DNA of 64,000 nucleotides from Cristatella mucedo. Its lineage: Eukaryota > Bryozoa > Phylactolaemata > Cristatellidae. This document shows, piece after piece, positions 1 through 9,183 of this stretch. The stretch covers positions 323,501-387,500 of the forward strand of contig WPIO01000117.1 in the NCBI GenBank assembly GCA_009760855.2, given 5' to 3'. Both the position numbers and the translations under genes were made by a program. The notes under the pieces were generated by a model, which had not been told where the DNA came from, ran no database searches, and saw only the letters and a program-made list of their open reading frames with translations. The first letter of the stretch is position 1. Every line of letters begins with the position of its first letter.

Positions 1-1
1 G

Positions 2-2680
2 TCGTCGCCGGTTCCCGACAAATTGTGGAACGAGAATTTCTTCGACGGCGAGAAACCGGATGCGGCGGCGGCGACCGCCTCTTCGGGCGTCCCGGCCTTG
101 GAGAGCGTGGCCAGCTGGCGCCAGAGGGCGCGCGCGGCGCGCCTGGAAGTCTCCGAGGTGACCGACGTTAGAGTGACGTCGCCGCTCGCAGCTTCCGCAG
201 GCGACCGGACAACCGTCGAGCCAGCGGGCGCTTTCGACGACCGCCGCCGCGACACCTACCGGCCGCTCCTCGCGGACGCGGCGGGCGGCAGCCCGAGCAG
301 CCGCGCCCCGCGAGATCGGCGAGCCGCACGCGGCGCGGACAGATACGGGCAGCCGCAGCAGCAGCGGCGGCGGCGTCAGCGGTCCGATGGAGCGTCGCTT
401 AATTTGGAAAGCAGCCGCGTGGCCGCCTCTGCCGCGGCGGCGGACGATCCGCCTGATGGACGGGCCGCCGCCGTGCAGCGCCACCAATCGGCAGGCGGCG
501 GCGGCGCCGCCGCCGCTAGTTTTACCGACGAGAGCGCCGCAGAAGTCGCGAGCGGCCAACTCGCCGCCGTCGACGTCGACGACGACAGCGACGGCGCGCC
601 GACGTCGAGCGTCGATTTTTGCGACGTAGACGACGACGACGACGAGCCGGCTTCGCTTTCTGCACGCCCATCACGCGGCCAGGTTTCGTCGTGGCGGCGG
701 CGTGCCTACGGCGCGCCTCCGGACTCTCGAGACGCCGAGTGCTCATCCGCTTCGCCAAAAACATTCGACGAGGCCTTCGACTACTTCGGCGGCGGCGACG
801 GTGGATCTCTCCAGTCGGCTAGAGGTGAAGCGGCGGCGGCGGCAGCGAACGGCCGGTTTGAATCGTGCATTTCCTCGGAGGACGGAAGCCAGGAGTCGTT
901 GGCGATGACGACGTCCGTGACGTCGCATCGTCGTGAGAACGCCGTCTCTGTCCTTCGACCTGCGGATCAGCTCGAGCGGCGCTACGGCGACGTCGACAGA
1001 GGCGGTGGCCGCGGCGAGGAGCGCGACATCGACGGCGCTGGTGCCGCCGGTCCGGACGATCGCCGCGGAGAGGAGCGCGCCAGCGACGCCGCCTACTACG
1101 TCGACGGTGGCGAGGGCGCCACGCTGCACGCCGGGTCTTCGCAACGGTACACTTCTCGGCCCAGCTCTCGGCTGACCTACGGCGGCAGCTCCGAGTTCCG
1201 CGGCGGCGGCGCCGAATTCCGCAGCCGCGGCGGCGACGCCGAGTACCGCGGCAGCGGCAAGCTCCGCAGCGGCTTTGCTGAGTTCCACGGTGGCGGCGGC
1301 GACACCGAGTTCCACGGTGGTGGCAACGACGCCGACTTCCGTGGCAGCGACGCCGACTTCCGTGGCAGCGACGCCGAGTTCAGTGGCGGCGACGCCGAGT
1401 TCAGCGGTGGTGACGCCGAGTTCCGCGGTGGTGACGCCGAGTTCCGCGGTGGTGACGCCGAGTTCCGCGGCGGCGGCGGCGACGACACGAAGTTCCGCGG
1501 TGGTGGTGGTAGTGCCGAGTTCCGTGGCGGTGGTGGTGGGGCCGAGGTCCGTGGTGGCAGCGCCGAGTTCCGTGGCGGCAGTGCCGAGTTCCATAGCGGC
1601 AGCGCCGAGTTCCGCGGCGGCGGCGACGAGTTCCGCGGCGGCGGTGACGAGTTCCGCGGCGGCGGTGACGAGTTCCGCGGCGGCAGTGCCGAGTTCCGTG
1701 GCGGCGGCGCCGACGAGTTCAGCAGTGGTGACGCCGAGTTCCGTGGTGGCGGCGACGCCGAGTTCAGCAGAGGTGACGCCGAGCTCCGCGGCGGCGGTAC
1801 AAAGTTCCGCAGCGGCGGCGGTAGTGCCGAGCTACGCGGAGGCGGCAGCGCCGAGTTCCGTGGCGGCGGCAGCGCCGAGTTTCATGGCGGCAGTGCCGAG
1901 TTCCGCGGCGGCGACGAGTTCCGCGGCGGCAGTACCGAGTTCCGCGGCGGCAGTGCCGAGTTTCGTAGCGGCAGCGCCGAGTTCCACGGAGGCGACGAGT
2001 TCCGCGGCGGCGACGACGCCGAGTTCAGCAGTGGTGACGCTGAGTTCCGCGGTGGCGGCAGGAAGTTCCGCAGCGGCGGCGGTAGTGCCGAGTTCCGTGG
2101 AGGCGGCGGCGCCGAGTTCCGTGGAGGCGGCGGCGTCGAGTTCCGTGGCGGCAGTGCCGAGTTCCGTGGCGGCGGCGCCGAGTTCCGTGGAGGCGGCGGC
2201 GTCGAGTTCCGTGGCGGCAGTGCCGAGTTCCGTGGCGGCGGCGCCGAGTTCCGTGGTGGCAGTGCCGAGTTCCGTGGCGGCAGTATCGAGGTCCGTGGTG
2301 GCAGTACCGAGTTCCATGGCGGCGGCGGCGCCGAGTTCCGTGGCGGCAGTATCGAGGTCCGTGGTGGCAGTACCGAGTTCCATGGCGGCGGCGGCGCCGA
2401 GTTCCGCGGCGGCGGCGGCGGCTTCGAGAATCGAGGCACCGCTTCCTACGCAGCGGCCAAGCTCAGTGCGGCGATCGCCGGCATCCCTCGTGCCTCGGGC
2501 CTCGCGCCGACCACGGCCGAGGACTACGAGCGCATTCGCCGCCGCCACCGCGACATTCTCGCCGATATGCAGCGCATGCGCATAGCGCCGCTCGCGGTCG
2601 GCATGGAAGCCGCCGCGGCTGCTGAAGCGCATGTCGCTTTTCGGCCGCAGAGCCGCCTGGCGTCGGACGGTTCGCGCTAG
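2..2680 (+). CDS. RGG-repeat low-complexity protein (3' part, 5' end outside window)
   Basis: An open frame runs from base 2 to a TAG at 2678-2680, giving 892 residues with no internal stop. No ATG start is visible, so the gene or exon enters from the left. Order: a non-repetitive N-terminal part (about residues 1-390) rich in Ala, Arg and Asp, with an acidic run near residues 189-215; a repeat domain (about residues 393-809) of [S/D/A][A/D]EFRGG units; and a unique C-terminal tail of about 80 residues with a predicted-helical charged stretch (EDYERIRRRHRDILADMQRM). About 36 RGG triplets can be counted by eye. RGG boxes in known proteins bind RNA and are arginine-methylated; here each Arg alternates with Glu or Asp, unlike classical basic RGG boxes. 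Repeat units differ mostly at synonymous positions, which argues that this frame is translated. I do not recognise the family. It could also be a secreted Gly-rich structural protein, but no signal peptide can be checked. Confidence 0.75.
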   Translation, partial: SSPVPDKLWNENFFDGEKPDAAAATASSGVPALESVASWRQRARAARLEVSEVTDVRVTSPLAASAGDRTTVEPAGAFDDRRRDTYRPLLADAAGGSPSSRAPRDRRAARGADRYGQPQQQRRRRQRSDGASLNLESSRVAASAAAADDPPDGRAAAVQRHQSAGGGGAAAASFTDESAAEVASGQLAAVDVDDDSDGAPTSSVDFCDVDDDDDEPASLSARPSRGQVSSWRRRAYGAPPDSRDAECSSASPKTFDEAFDYFGGGDGGSLQSARGEAAAAAANGRFESCISSEDGSQESLAMTTSVTSHRRENAVSVLRPADQLERRYGDVDRGGGRGEERDIDGAGAAGPDDRRGEERASDAAYYVDGGEGATLHAGSSQRYTSRPSSRLTYGGSSEFRGGGAEFRSRGGDAEYRGSGKLRSGFAEFHGGGGDTEFHGGGNDADFRGSDADFRGSDAEFSGGDAEFSGGDAEFRGGDAEFRGGDAEFRGGGGDDTKFRGGGGSAEFRGGGGGAEVRGGSAEFRGGSAEFHSGSAEFRGGGDEFRGGGDEFRGGGDEFRGGSAEFRGGGADEFSSGDAEFRGGGDAEFSRGDAELRGGGTKFRSGGGSAELRGGGSAEFRGGGSAEFHGGSAEFRGGDEFRGGSTEFRGGSAEFRSGSAEFHGGDEFRGGDDAEFSSGDAEFRGGGRKFRSGGGSAEFRGGGGAEFRGGGGVEFRGGSAEFRGGGAEFRGGGGVEFRGGSAEFRGGGAEFRGGSAEFRGGSIEVRGGSTEFHGGGGAEFRGGSIEVRGGSTEFHGGGGAEFRGGGGGFENRGTASYAAAKLSAAIAGIPRASGLAPTTAEDYERIRRRHRDILADMQRMRIAPLAVGMEAAAAAEAHVAFRPQSRLASDGSR
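1177..2430 (+). repeat. Coding tandem repeat, about 7-10 codons per unit
   Basis: Irregular tandem units encode variants of SAEFRGG, DEFRGGG and AEFHGGG. The DNA units vary between GGC and GGT, and AGC and AGT, while the encoded pattern Glu-Phe-Arg-Gly-Gly is kept. Unit length varies by whole codons, so the frame is preserved throughout. The high GC content also leaves other frames open, but those are by-products of the repeat. Confidence 0.85.
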
Positions 2681-3382
2681 CCGCCGACGCCGAGCGGCCG
2701 ATGCGTCCTATTCGTTGGCCGCGGCTTTGTTGTTTGCTGCGCGCGAGGAAGTTGCCTGCCCCTCTCCCTCACAGCTGGCGGCGGCGGCTAACTCAGCCAC
2801 CGCGACGGTCGTCGAGTCCGCCCAAATCCCACTGCTGGCGATCGAAGGCCGGCGTCGCAATGCAGGCTTCGTGAAGGTTTCGTCGCTGGCAGTCGCTAAA
2901 GGCTTCCAGGCCGAGAAATGCGCTCCGCTTTGGCCCGCGAAACGTTCTGCTGCAACGTTGGCTCCTGCCCGCTCTCGGCGGCTCGCGCGCGAGCGGTGAG
3001 AGCAGCGCCCCCTTCCGACTTGCAGCGCCGCGTCCGCCGTGCGCCGCCTGCCCTGCGCGACTCCTCTCCCGCGCGTTCGCCGGCCGCCTCCGCCTGGCGC
3101 TACCGAGTGTGAGCGCGTCTTCGCGGTCACCGCCGCTCCGGTAACCTCCCGACTTCAGGCGGCTGCGTTTTCGGAGCCTGGTGTCTCGGTAGCGTGCATT
3201 ACAGCGAGTCGGCGAAAGAGGGGACGCCGACTCGCCCTATCGTATAGTCACCGACGGCTGTCGACGGACGTGGAGTGCTTCGCCTAGATTGCGCCCGTCA
3301 GCTATTCTGGTCGGATTCGGTTTTCATAATGCTAATTCCAAAATGGCTGCTCTGTGCAAAGTCCGAGCTTTCGACGGAAATG

Positions 3383-3388
3383 AATAAA
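3383..3388 (+). promoter_or_regulatory. Candidate polyadenylation signal AATAAA
   Basis: This is the first clear AATAAA downstream of the TAG at 2680, and it would give a 3' UTR of about 700 nt. Bases 2681-3380 hold no other supported feature. Position is the only support. Confidence 0.4.
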
Positions 3389-3809
3389 AGCTATTTAGCG
3401 GCGCTCAAAGCAATGACCTATCGGCGAACTCCCTGTTTGTTGTACTCTCACCGTCAGCCGACATCTAAACGCAAACTAGTGGCACTGCGACGGCTAGCTC
3501 GCATGCGACGGAAGCTGACAGCCGTTACAGGCCACCGACTAACTAATCTGCATAGCACTCACGGAAGCCCTCACGTGATCGCCAAGGCGATGCAAATCAG
3601 AAAAGAAGGACTTCGCCGTAGGAAAGGAAGCATGACGGAGCTGCCTGCGTGTAGAAACATTGATGGTCGACTCAGTCCCGCCCTTAGTACCCCGCTCTAA
3701 TGCGAGAGGCTGGTATGAGAGATGGTTTCCCCGGAAAGACGGCGATCCATCGCCCTCAGAAGTTGAGTTCGCCGCTGCAGTAATTACTGTAAATAATAAT
3801 AAATAAAAA

Positions 3810-3972
3810 TACTAGCTGATTTAACAGCCTCTTTTTTATCGCGACAGAAGAGCCTTTACGGCTATCACCACCGCTTGCAGCAGCAATAAAGAATCACCCA
3901 CTGAAGGATTCGAACCCACAACCTCGGGACCGAGATTGTGAAAAGCAACCGCCTTACCTAGTGGGCGATCAC
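3810..3972 (-). mobile_element. SINE-A copy, nearly full length
   Basis: On the minus strand this reads as a tRNA-like head, ending in the B-box-like GGTTCGAATCC, followed by a body with TTTATTGC and a tail containing GCCGTAAAGGCTCTTCTGTCGC and AAAGAGGCTGTTAAATCAGC. The same arrangement recurs at 9013, 33221, 42918 and 47556. A true tRNA gene is unlikely because the tRNA-like part is always followed by the same tail. Confidence 0.75.
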
Positions 3973-4689
3973 AGCTCAGCGAGAGAAGAATATAAAGAAA
4001 AGGAAGATAAGCATATTAAAAACCTTTCGGAAAAATGCATATCACTAAGTAATATGCGCCACGATTGGTGTAGTTTGGTTATTTGCAGGCCTGTACTACT
4101 CCGATAAACCGCCGGTGAACAACTGTTAGGAGAATCACCGAGAGGGCCAGTGCACAGCTGTGGTCCGCGTGTGATGTGGCGTGGACACAGACCCAGTGGC
4201 GAACAGAAGGTGGATTCACCATCAGGGTCGGCCGGTGCACAGCTGTGATCTTCATCGGGGTCGCCCAGGGCACAGCGGTAGTCGAGAAGAGGAGACTCGA
4301 GTAGGCGAGAGAGGGGCGGAGAGGAGCGGAGTGGGCGAGAGAGGAGACTCGGCTGCAACCAGCTAAGCATCAAGCTAACTCGGCTCAAGGACTTTCTTGG
4401 AACGTCTCAATATAACTCGAGCCTACCAAGGTCAGCCATTTTTTTGTTGGCCGTGGGCAGTAGGTGACAGTACCCAAGTTTTTTATTCGTAGGCTGGTAA
4501 AACTAGGAGAGCATTAAGCAAAAGTAGCTTCTCCTTCATCACAGCCAGTCGAATGTTTCCTACCCCGAGATGCATGGGTGACTTAGGCGAGGAGAGCTGA
4601 ATTCCATTGGGTGGGGGCATAACTCCAAAACCCTCGTCCGTCCCCCTGAAAAGGCGCCATCAGTCTCAAGGACCCAGACGCATTTGCAT
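3973..4689. other. Intergenic stretch without a supported gene
   Basis: It holds a purine-rich imperfect repeat around 4280-4350 (GGCGAGAGAGG and GAGGAGCGGAG units). No coding signal or recognised transposon is seen. Confidence 0.4.
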
Positions 4690-4948
4690 CTACTAATCAC
4701 AGCATCCATTGTGTTCGTGTGATTCGTCTTTTGTGTTCTTATGCGTGCTGACACTGTGCATGCTGCCACTTACTATATTTGCATGCTGACCCTGTGCATG
4801 TCACCCCTAACCGTATTATTTTCGTTGTTTAGCGAGCATGCTAGCACTGACCATTCGATCGTGATTCCTTTGCAGCAAATGTAATGCGCCTAGAAAGAGA
4901 TTGAGTTCTCTGAAGGCGCTAAACAAATACATTGTTATTATTAGTATT
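4690..4948 (+). mobile_element. LINE group 1 (CR1/L2-like) 3' tail
   Basis: The sequence ends in CAGCAAATGTAATGCGCC, AGAAAGAGATTGAGTTCTCT and a GCGCT followed by an ATTATTATTA tail. It matches the 3' ends of LINE copies at 14559 and 39668. Only the 3' UTR remains, the usual 5' truncation. Confidence 0.75.
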
Positions 4949-5019
4949 TTCCTAATGAGCTACTCGTGTGCTGAGATAGAGCAGTGACTTGGGATAAATA
5001 TCTTAATATGCTTGGCCGT

Positions 5020-5708
5020 TACTTTAAAGTGCCTGTTGATACCGGAGCCACCTGCGATGTAATGTCGCGTGCTTGGTATTGCTGTTTTCTTGTGACGCTG
5101 CTCCCACGCCGACGACGATCAAACTCTCTGCCGATCTAGCTCACTTCTATCAGCAAGGGCAATTCACTCTATCGTACTTCTATCAGTATTGAGCACTTCT
5201 ATCGGTATGTGATTTGAGTGCCCTTTCCTGTACACAGCTCGAAAAGAGAACCTGAAATTTACTGCCGTAAATGAAGGCTCGCCAGCTCTCTTAGGCCTGC
5301 CTAGCCTTGTGAAAACTAGACTCTATCAAGTACTGCACCGTGTTTGTCGCTACTCTACGTCATGCCGCTATTAAGCAGAGGGACAAATTTCCTGACGTCT
5401 TTCGTTGATTGGAAGGCTTGCACACTACACACAGAATCGAGCTGCACCCGGATGCCGCTAGCCGATCGTCCGGGCGGAACTTTTCCATCCTTTCAAGCAC
5501 AGGGATCGGCATGAGACTCAACTGCAGGTCCTCGTGAACGACCTGTAAAAGTTACCGAAGCCTCAAAATGGGGCAGCCCGATTGTGTAAGTTACGAAACC
5601 CGGCACAGAAAAACACCTCGCGTGCAATGACCCAAGAGAGCTAAATGAAATAATACAGTGCAACAACTATCAGCTCCAGACGCCCGAGCAGATCCGTGCA
5701 AGCCTAGC
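5020..5708 (+). mobile_element. Ty3/Gypsy-like pol relic (protease and RT start)
   Basis: Around 5027-5075 the plus strand encodes VPVDTGATCDVMSRAW, which carries the DTGA active-site motif of retroelement aspartic proteases. From about 5440 it reads in pieces as the start of a reverse transcriptase: ELHPDA-like text, then EASKWGSPIV, then a KPGTEKHLACNDPRELNE stretch, resembling the Gypsy sequence around KP-G--R-C-DPR-LN. Several stops and frameshifts break it, so it is dead. It ends where a SINE-B begins at 5709. Family assignment rests on these motifs alone. Confidence 0.6.
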
Positions 5709-5863
5709 TAGCTCCAAATCCAATGGTTAAGGTGTTCGCCTCGACCAAGGTCAAGCATGATGTATTTAATGACTGAGGCCGTGGGCTCGAGCCCCATGGC
5801 ATACGTGAAGTGCCTGAATAGAAATTGCAATCTCTTAGGGCGCTGTACAAATGAATTTATATT
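5709..5863 (+). mobile_element. SINE-B copy (long-insert subfamily)
   Basis: It has a tRNA-like head with GGTTAAGGTG and the B-box-like GGGCTCGAGCCCC (5783-5795), then GTGAAGTGCCTGAATAGA and a tail ending in TCTTAGGGCGCTGTACAAATG. It carries an insert containing ATGTATTTAATGACTGAG between head and B box that defines one subfamily. Confidence 0.8.
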
Positions 5864-5872
5864 TATGCCACG

Positions 5873-6068
5873 ATGGTTTGGCCCAGGGGTCAGGGCGCTC
5901 GTGTCGACCAAGTTTAAGGTGAATGTATTCGATGAACGTTGTTGGTTGAAGCACCTGAACCGCTTGAGCCGAGCCATGCTGAACGCTTGAGCCGAGCCAC
6001 GCTCACCATGCTGAAAGCTGGAGCCTGGGCATTGCATGAGCCTCTTAGGGCGCTATACAAACGAATTA
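5873..6068 (+). mobile_element. SINE-B copy with an internal insertion of about 80 bp
   Basis: It begins GGTTTGGCCCAGGGGTCAGG and ends CTCTTAGGGCGCTATACAAA. Between GAAGCACCTGA and the tail sits a tandem of CTTGAGCCGAGCCATGCTGA units (about 5960-6043). The same insert occurs inverted at 6796-6893. Confidence 0.7.
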
Positions 6069-6302
6069 TTCTTAAGTACTTCTGTACGTTAGATGCTTTA
6101 TCTTGGTTCATGTTCATACCGGTGGCCCTCAACAAGGCCCTCCGTCTTGTAACGAGGATCACTGCACCGTCACTACGTGGACGATTTCGATTTTTACGAA
6201 GTATTGCTTTGGCCCCTGAGATTCTTCACAGAATTATGGCGGGCCATTTTTTGCTGACATTCCTTGAGGCCATCCATACATTCATGCATATACCCATATT
6301 CA

Positions 6303-6303
6303 T

Positions 6304-6335
<32 letters not shown>

Positions 6336-6403
6336 TTCATTATATATATATACATATATATATTCATTATATATATATTCATTATATGTATATATACACA
6401 CAC

Positions 6404-6454
<51 letters not shown>
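6303..6454. repeat. (TA)n microsatellite, interrupted
   Basis: Nearly pure TA repeats are broken by TTCAT and by a short ACACAC run. Confidence 0.95.
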
Positions 6455-6457
<3 letters not shown>

Positions 6458-6795
6458 TCTTGTCAGCGGATCCACAATTGAGGAACGTGAAGCATGCCTG
6501 GTTCTAGCGAAATGCTGGGAGATTAACCGGGCCTTAATGCTGAAAAGTGCAAAATTGGCAAGACTGATGGTTCTTACCTGAGCCATGGCTTATCGGCTGG
6601 GGGTGGGGAAGATTATGCCAGACTCCTCTTAGGTGGAAGCGATCAAGAGCGGTCACATTCCGAGGCCGCCTCGCCGCCTAGAGTAGCATGCCGAGTAGGC
6701 TGCTGCTGTACACCGCATACTTCTGGTCTTTGCTATTCACATGCATTTTACCAGTGTTCGGTGCAAGTGAGGAAGATGTAGATGTAGCTCGGCGG

Positions 6796-6893
6796 CTCAT
6801 GCAATGCCCAGGCTCCAGCTTTCAGCATGGTGAGCGTGGCTCGGCTCAAGCGTTCAGCATGGTGAGCATGGCTCGGCTCAAGCGTTCAGCATG
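6796..6893 (-). repeat. Inverted copy of the SINE-B insert, tandem of about 30 bp
   Basis: Two tandem copies of a unit containing GTGAGCATGGCTCGGCTCAA and CGTTCAGCATG follow GCTCATGCAATGCCCAGG. The segment is the reverse complement of the insert at 5963-6043. Confidence 0.75.
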
Positions 6894-7230
6894 CCCCTGT
6901 CTACAAGCGCCAAAAGGTGCGCCCCAAAACGTCTCAGCGATTCTCTTCTTTTTCGTGTGTGTGAGCGTTCACTCTCGTTTGTGTGTGTGTGTATATGTGT
7001 TTGTGTGTGTGTGTACGCGTTTGCGTGTGTGTGCAAACCATTCATCGTGGTGGTTTCGATGCCGCCTGCTGATCTAACAGCCGTGGCAATACAGCTAGAG
7101 TGGGTTGCAGAAAAATCTTCTGGCCGCGTGACGTGCTTTGGGTCGGTGCCTTGCTTCGACTTTCGAATTCGCCTCGAGTAACGCCAAGCCTTTACACAGC
7201 CGCCTTTCTCTGACTTGACTTTTTACTATT

Positions 7231-7301
7231 AGTCCAGGGGAAGGTTCGTGAGCTTGGCGATCCAGGTCGTGGATTCGAGTCCAGCAGGAGGCAATCCTTA
7301 T
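7231..7301 (+). mobile_element. SINE-A 5' half, split by a solo LTR
   Basis: The tRNA-like head includes GGTCGTGGATTCGAGTCC and reads into GGCAATCCTTAT, where the LTR interrupts it. The body resumes at 8778. Confidence 0.7.
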
Positions 7302-8777
7302 TGTAGCGCCCGGCTGGCTTTGGCTGAATTTTAGCGCGAACAAGAGCTGTTCGGCGGCGGGCTAGAGCCCCTTTGTCCTGGAGCAGTGAGCCAGAGAGGA
7401 GCGTCAGTGCGGTTAGAGAGGAAGCGCTTAGGAGCAGGCCAGGAAGCTCGGAGACGAGCAGCGGCGATTCGGCCTTTAGAATTGGTCCGATACTCGCGGA
7501 AGCTGCTGATAGATGTTGGCTGGCCTGTCAACCCCCGCCTTCCCTCTTTCCAAGAAAGAATCTTCTGGAACCCATTCGCCATTCAAGCTGGACGGAGGTA
7601 CCCTCCCAGTGGCCTGGGGACGGTAGTAATTCCTTTCTGTAATGGGCCAAGGTGTCCGGGCCCAATACCACTAAGCTCTTGCCCATTGTTCCAGCTAGGT
7701 ATTTAAGAGTCGAGCGACGCTCGCTCTTGGCCTCGTGTCTTTTGCCTCGTGTCTTTTGCCTCGTGTCTTTTGTCTCTGGTCCGGCTCTGCGCCTCGACGC
7801 CGTCGGGCACTCGTTTCTCTAAAAGCGAGGGAGGAGGGCGGGCTGTCCGCCGACGATGGACGGAACAAGACGAGACAGCTCTAGGAGGATTCGGTGGAAC
7901 CCCACCGAACACGGTCGTATCGCGCCCGAGCTGGCATTTTGTGTGTTCTTTCGTGTTTTGTGTTTCTTTTGTGTCGTGTGTGTGCGCGCTAGCACGTGGT
8001 CTCGGCATAGGGATTTGCCGGCGCGAGCTAGGCGTAGTTGGCGTGTGTGGAGCTCTAGTTCACCGGGTAGGGTTTAGGCTCCGGGTCGCGCTTCAGTGTG
8101 GAGAATTATTTCCTCCGCAGGAGTGCTTGAGTTGGCGTGTGTGGAGTATTCCGGCCGCACTGGTGGAAACCGAGTTCTAGTTCACCGGGTAGGGTTTAGA
8201 CTCCGGTTCGCACCTCAGTGTGGAGAAGTACTCCCTCCGCTCGAGTGTTTAAGTTGGCGTGTGTGGAGTATTCCGGCCGCACTGGTGGAAACCGAGTTCT
8301 AGTTCACCGGGTAGGGTTTAGACTCCGGTTCGCACCTCAGTGTGGAGAAGTACTCCCTCCGCTCGAGTGTTTAAGTTGGCGTGTTTGGGGTATTCCCTCG
8401 GCACAGGTGGGAACGGATTCCTAGTTCACCGGTTAGGGTTTAGGGTCCGGGTCGCGCTTAGTGTAGAGGAGTATTCCCTCCGCAAGAGTGTTGAACGTGC
8501 GAGGAGTGTGGAGATAAAGCTGAACTAGACGCGCAGCGACTTTGTGCGCTTGCGAATAAAGTTCAGTAAAATCCCCAATTTGTGTGTCTCGCTTTCCAAT
8601 TCACGCCGCGGACTCACGACCCCCTTTAGTAACGGTAAGCAGGTCAGCGCCAGAAACGCTCGTTTCGTGGCGGCCAGCTTATTGCGCGTAGGCGCGCACC
8701 GAACGGCATTAGGCGATAGGCTACGCCGCTAGGTAAGCGGCAGGTCAAGCTTACCCCGCCGAGCCTTCGGCGTTACA
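7302..8777 (+). mobile_element. Solo LTR, 1476 bp, with TTAT target duplication
   Basis: The element begins TGTAGC and ends GTTACA, a TG...CA border with imperfect 6-bp inverted ends. TTAT flanks it on both sides (7298-7301 and 8778-8781). Inside are a TATA-like TATTTAA at 7700-7706, a 15-bp triplicate (CCTCGTGTCTTTTG) near 7730-7772, a 122-bp tandem repeat and an AATAAA at 8555-8560, all in the order expected for a U3-R-U5 LTR read on the plus strand. No internal coding region or second LTR is present, so it probably arose by LTR-LTR recombination. Ty3/Gypsy type is suggested only by the 4-bp duplication and borders. Confidence 0.8.
8034..8520 (+). repeat. 122-bp tandem repeat inside the LTR, about 4 copies
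   Basis: Units restart at about 8051, 8173, 8295 and 8420, each with CTAGTTCACCGGGTAGGGTT followed by TCAGTGTGGAGAA. The second and third units are almost identical, while the first and last are more divergent, as expected for expansion from the middle of the array. Confidence 0.9.
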
Positions 8778-8852
8778 TTATTGTCAACTGTAAGCAGGCG
8801 TGACTGCAGCTAAGACTCTTTTGCAGCTATATAAATGAGGCGCTCCATAGTC
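8778..8852 (+). mobile_element. SINE-A 3' half, split by the solo LTR
   Basis: It continues TTATTGTCAACTGTAAGC and ends CTCTTTTGCAGCTATATAAA TGAGGC, matching the SINE-A body after CCTTTATTGCCACTGC. Joined to 7231-7301 it restores the usual SINE-A order. Confidence 0.65.
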
Positions 8853-9012
8853 TATTCATGCAGTTGAGTTGCGATTGCCGACGGGGTGCAACAGCTTCTA
8901 ACAGTACTTACACAACCCAGAATGTTAATGTCTTCTTAGGACAGTCATCTTGAAAACGATTCCGTTAATTCTCTGCCCACATATAACGACTACAGTTACA
9001 CCATCTAAAATC

Positions 9013-9183
9013 AAGAGGTTAGCTGATTCAGCAGCCTCATTTGTATAGCGACACAAGTGGCTTCACGGCGATCGATCACCGCCACTTCCAGACAGAGCAA
9101 ATAAAGGATTGCCCACTACAGGGCTCGATTCCATCCATCATCCGGGTCATGAATATCGAGCACCGTGTATGTTCCCACTAGGT
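9013..9183 (-). mobile_element. SINE-A copy, diverged
   Basis: On the minus strand it runs from ACCTAGTGGGAAC through a degraded B box to GCCGTGAAGCCACTTGTGTC and AATGAGGCTGCTGAATCAGC. It is more diverged than the copy at 33221. Confidence 0.65.

Noticed and set aside
743..1594. Minus-strand open frame of 283 codons opposite the RGG-repeat gene
   Set aside because: It is a shadow of the GC-rich codon repeat. The plus frame shows synonymous variation and extends further.
1275..2585. Second plus-strand frame of 436 codons (Ala/Val/Ser-rich)
   Set aside because: Same tandem repeat read one base over. Its codons vary at non-synonymous positions, and it ends before the unique C-terminal part.
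3275..3700. 141-codon plus frame after the RGG gene
   Set aside because: No recognised similarity, no splice or promoter support, and it overlaps the probable 3' UTR.
3898..3972. Possible tRNA gene (and similar at 33221, 58566)
   Set aside because: The tRNA-like part is always followed by the same non-tRNA body and tail, and clover-leaf arms are degraded, so these are SINE heads.
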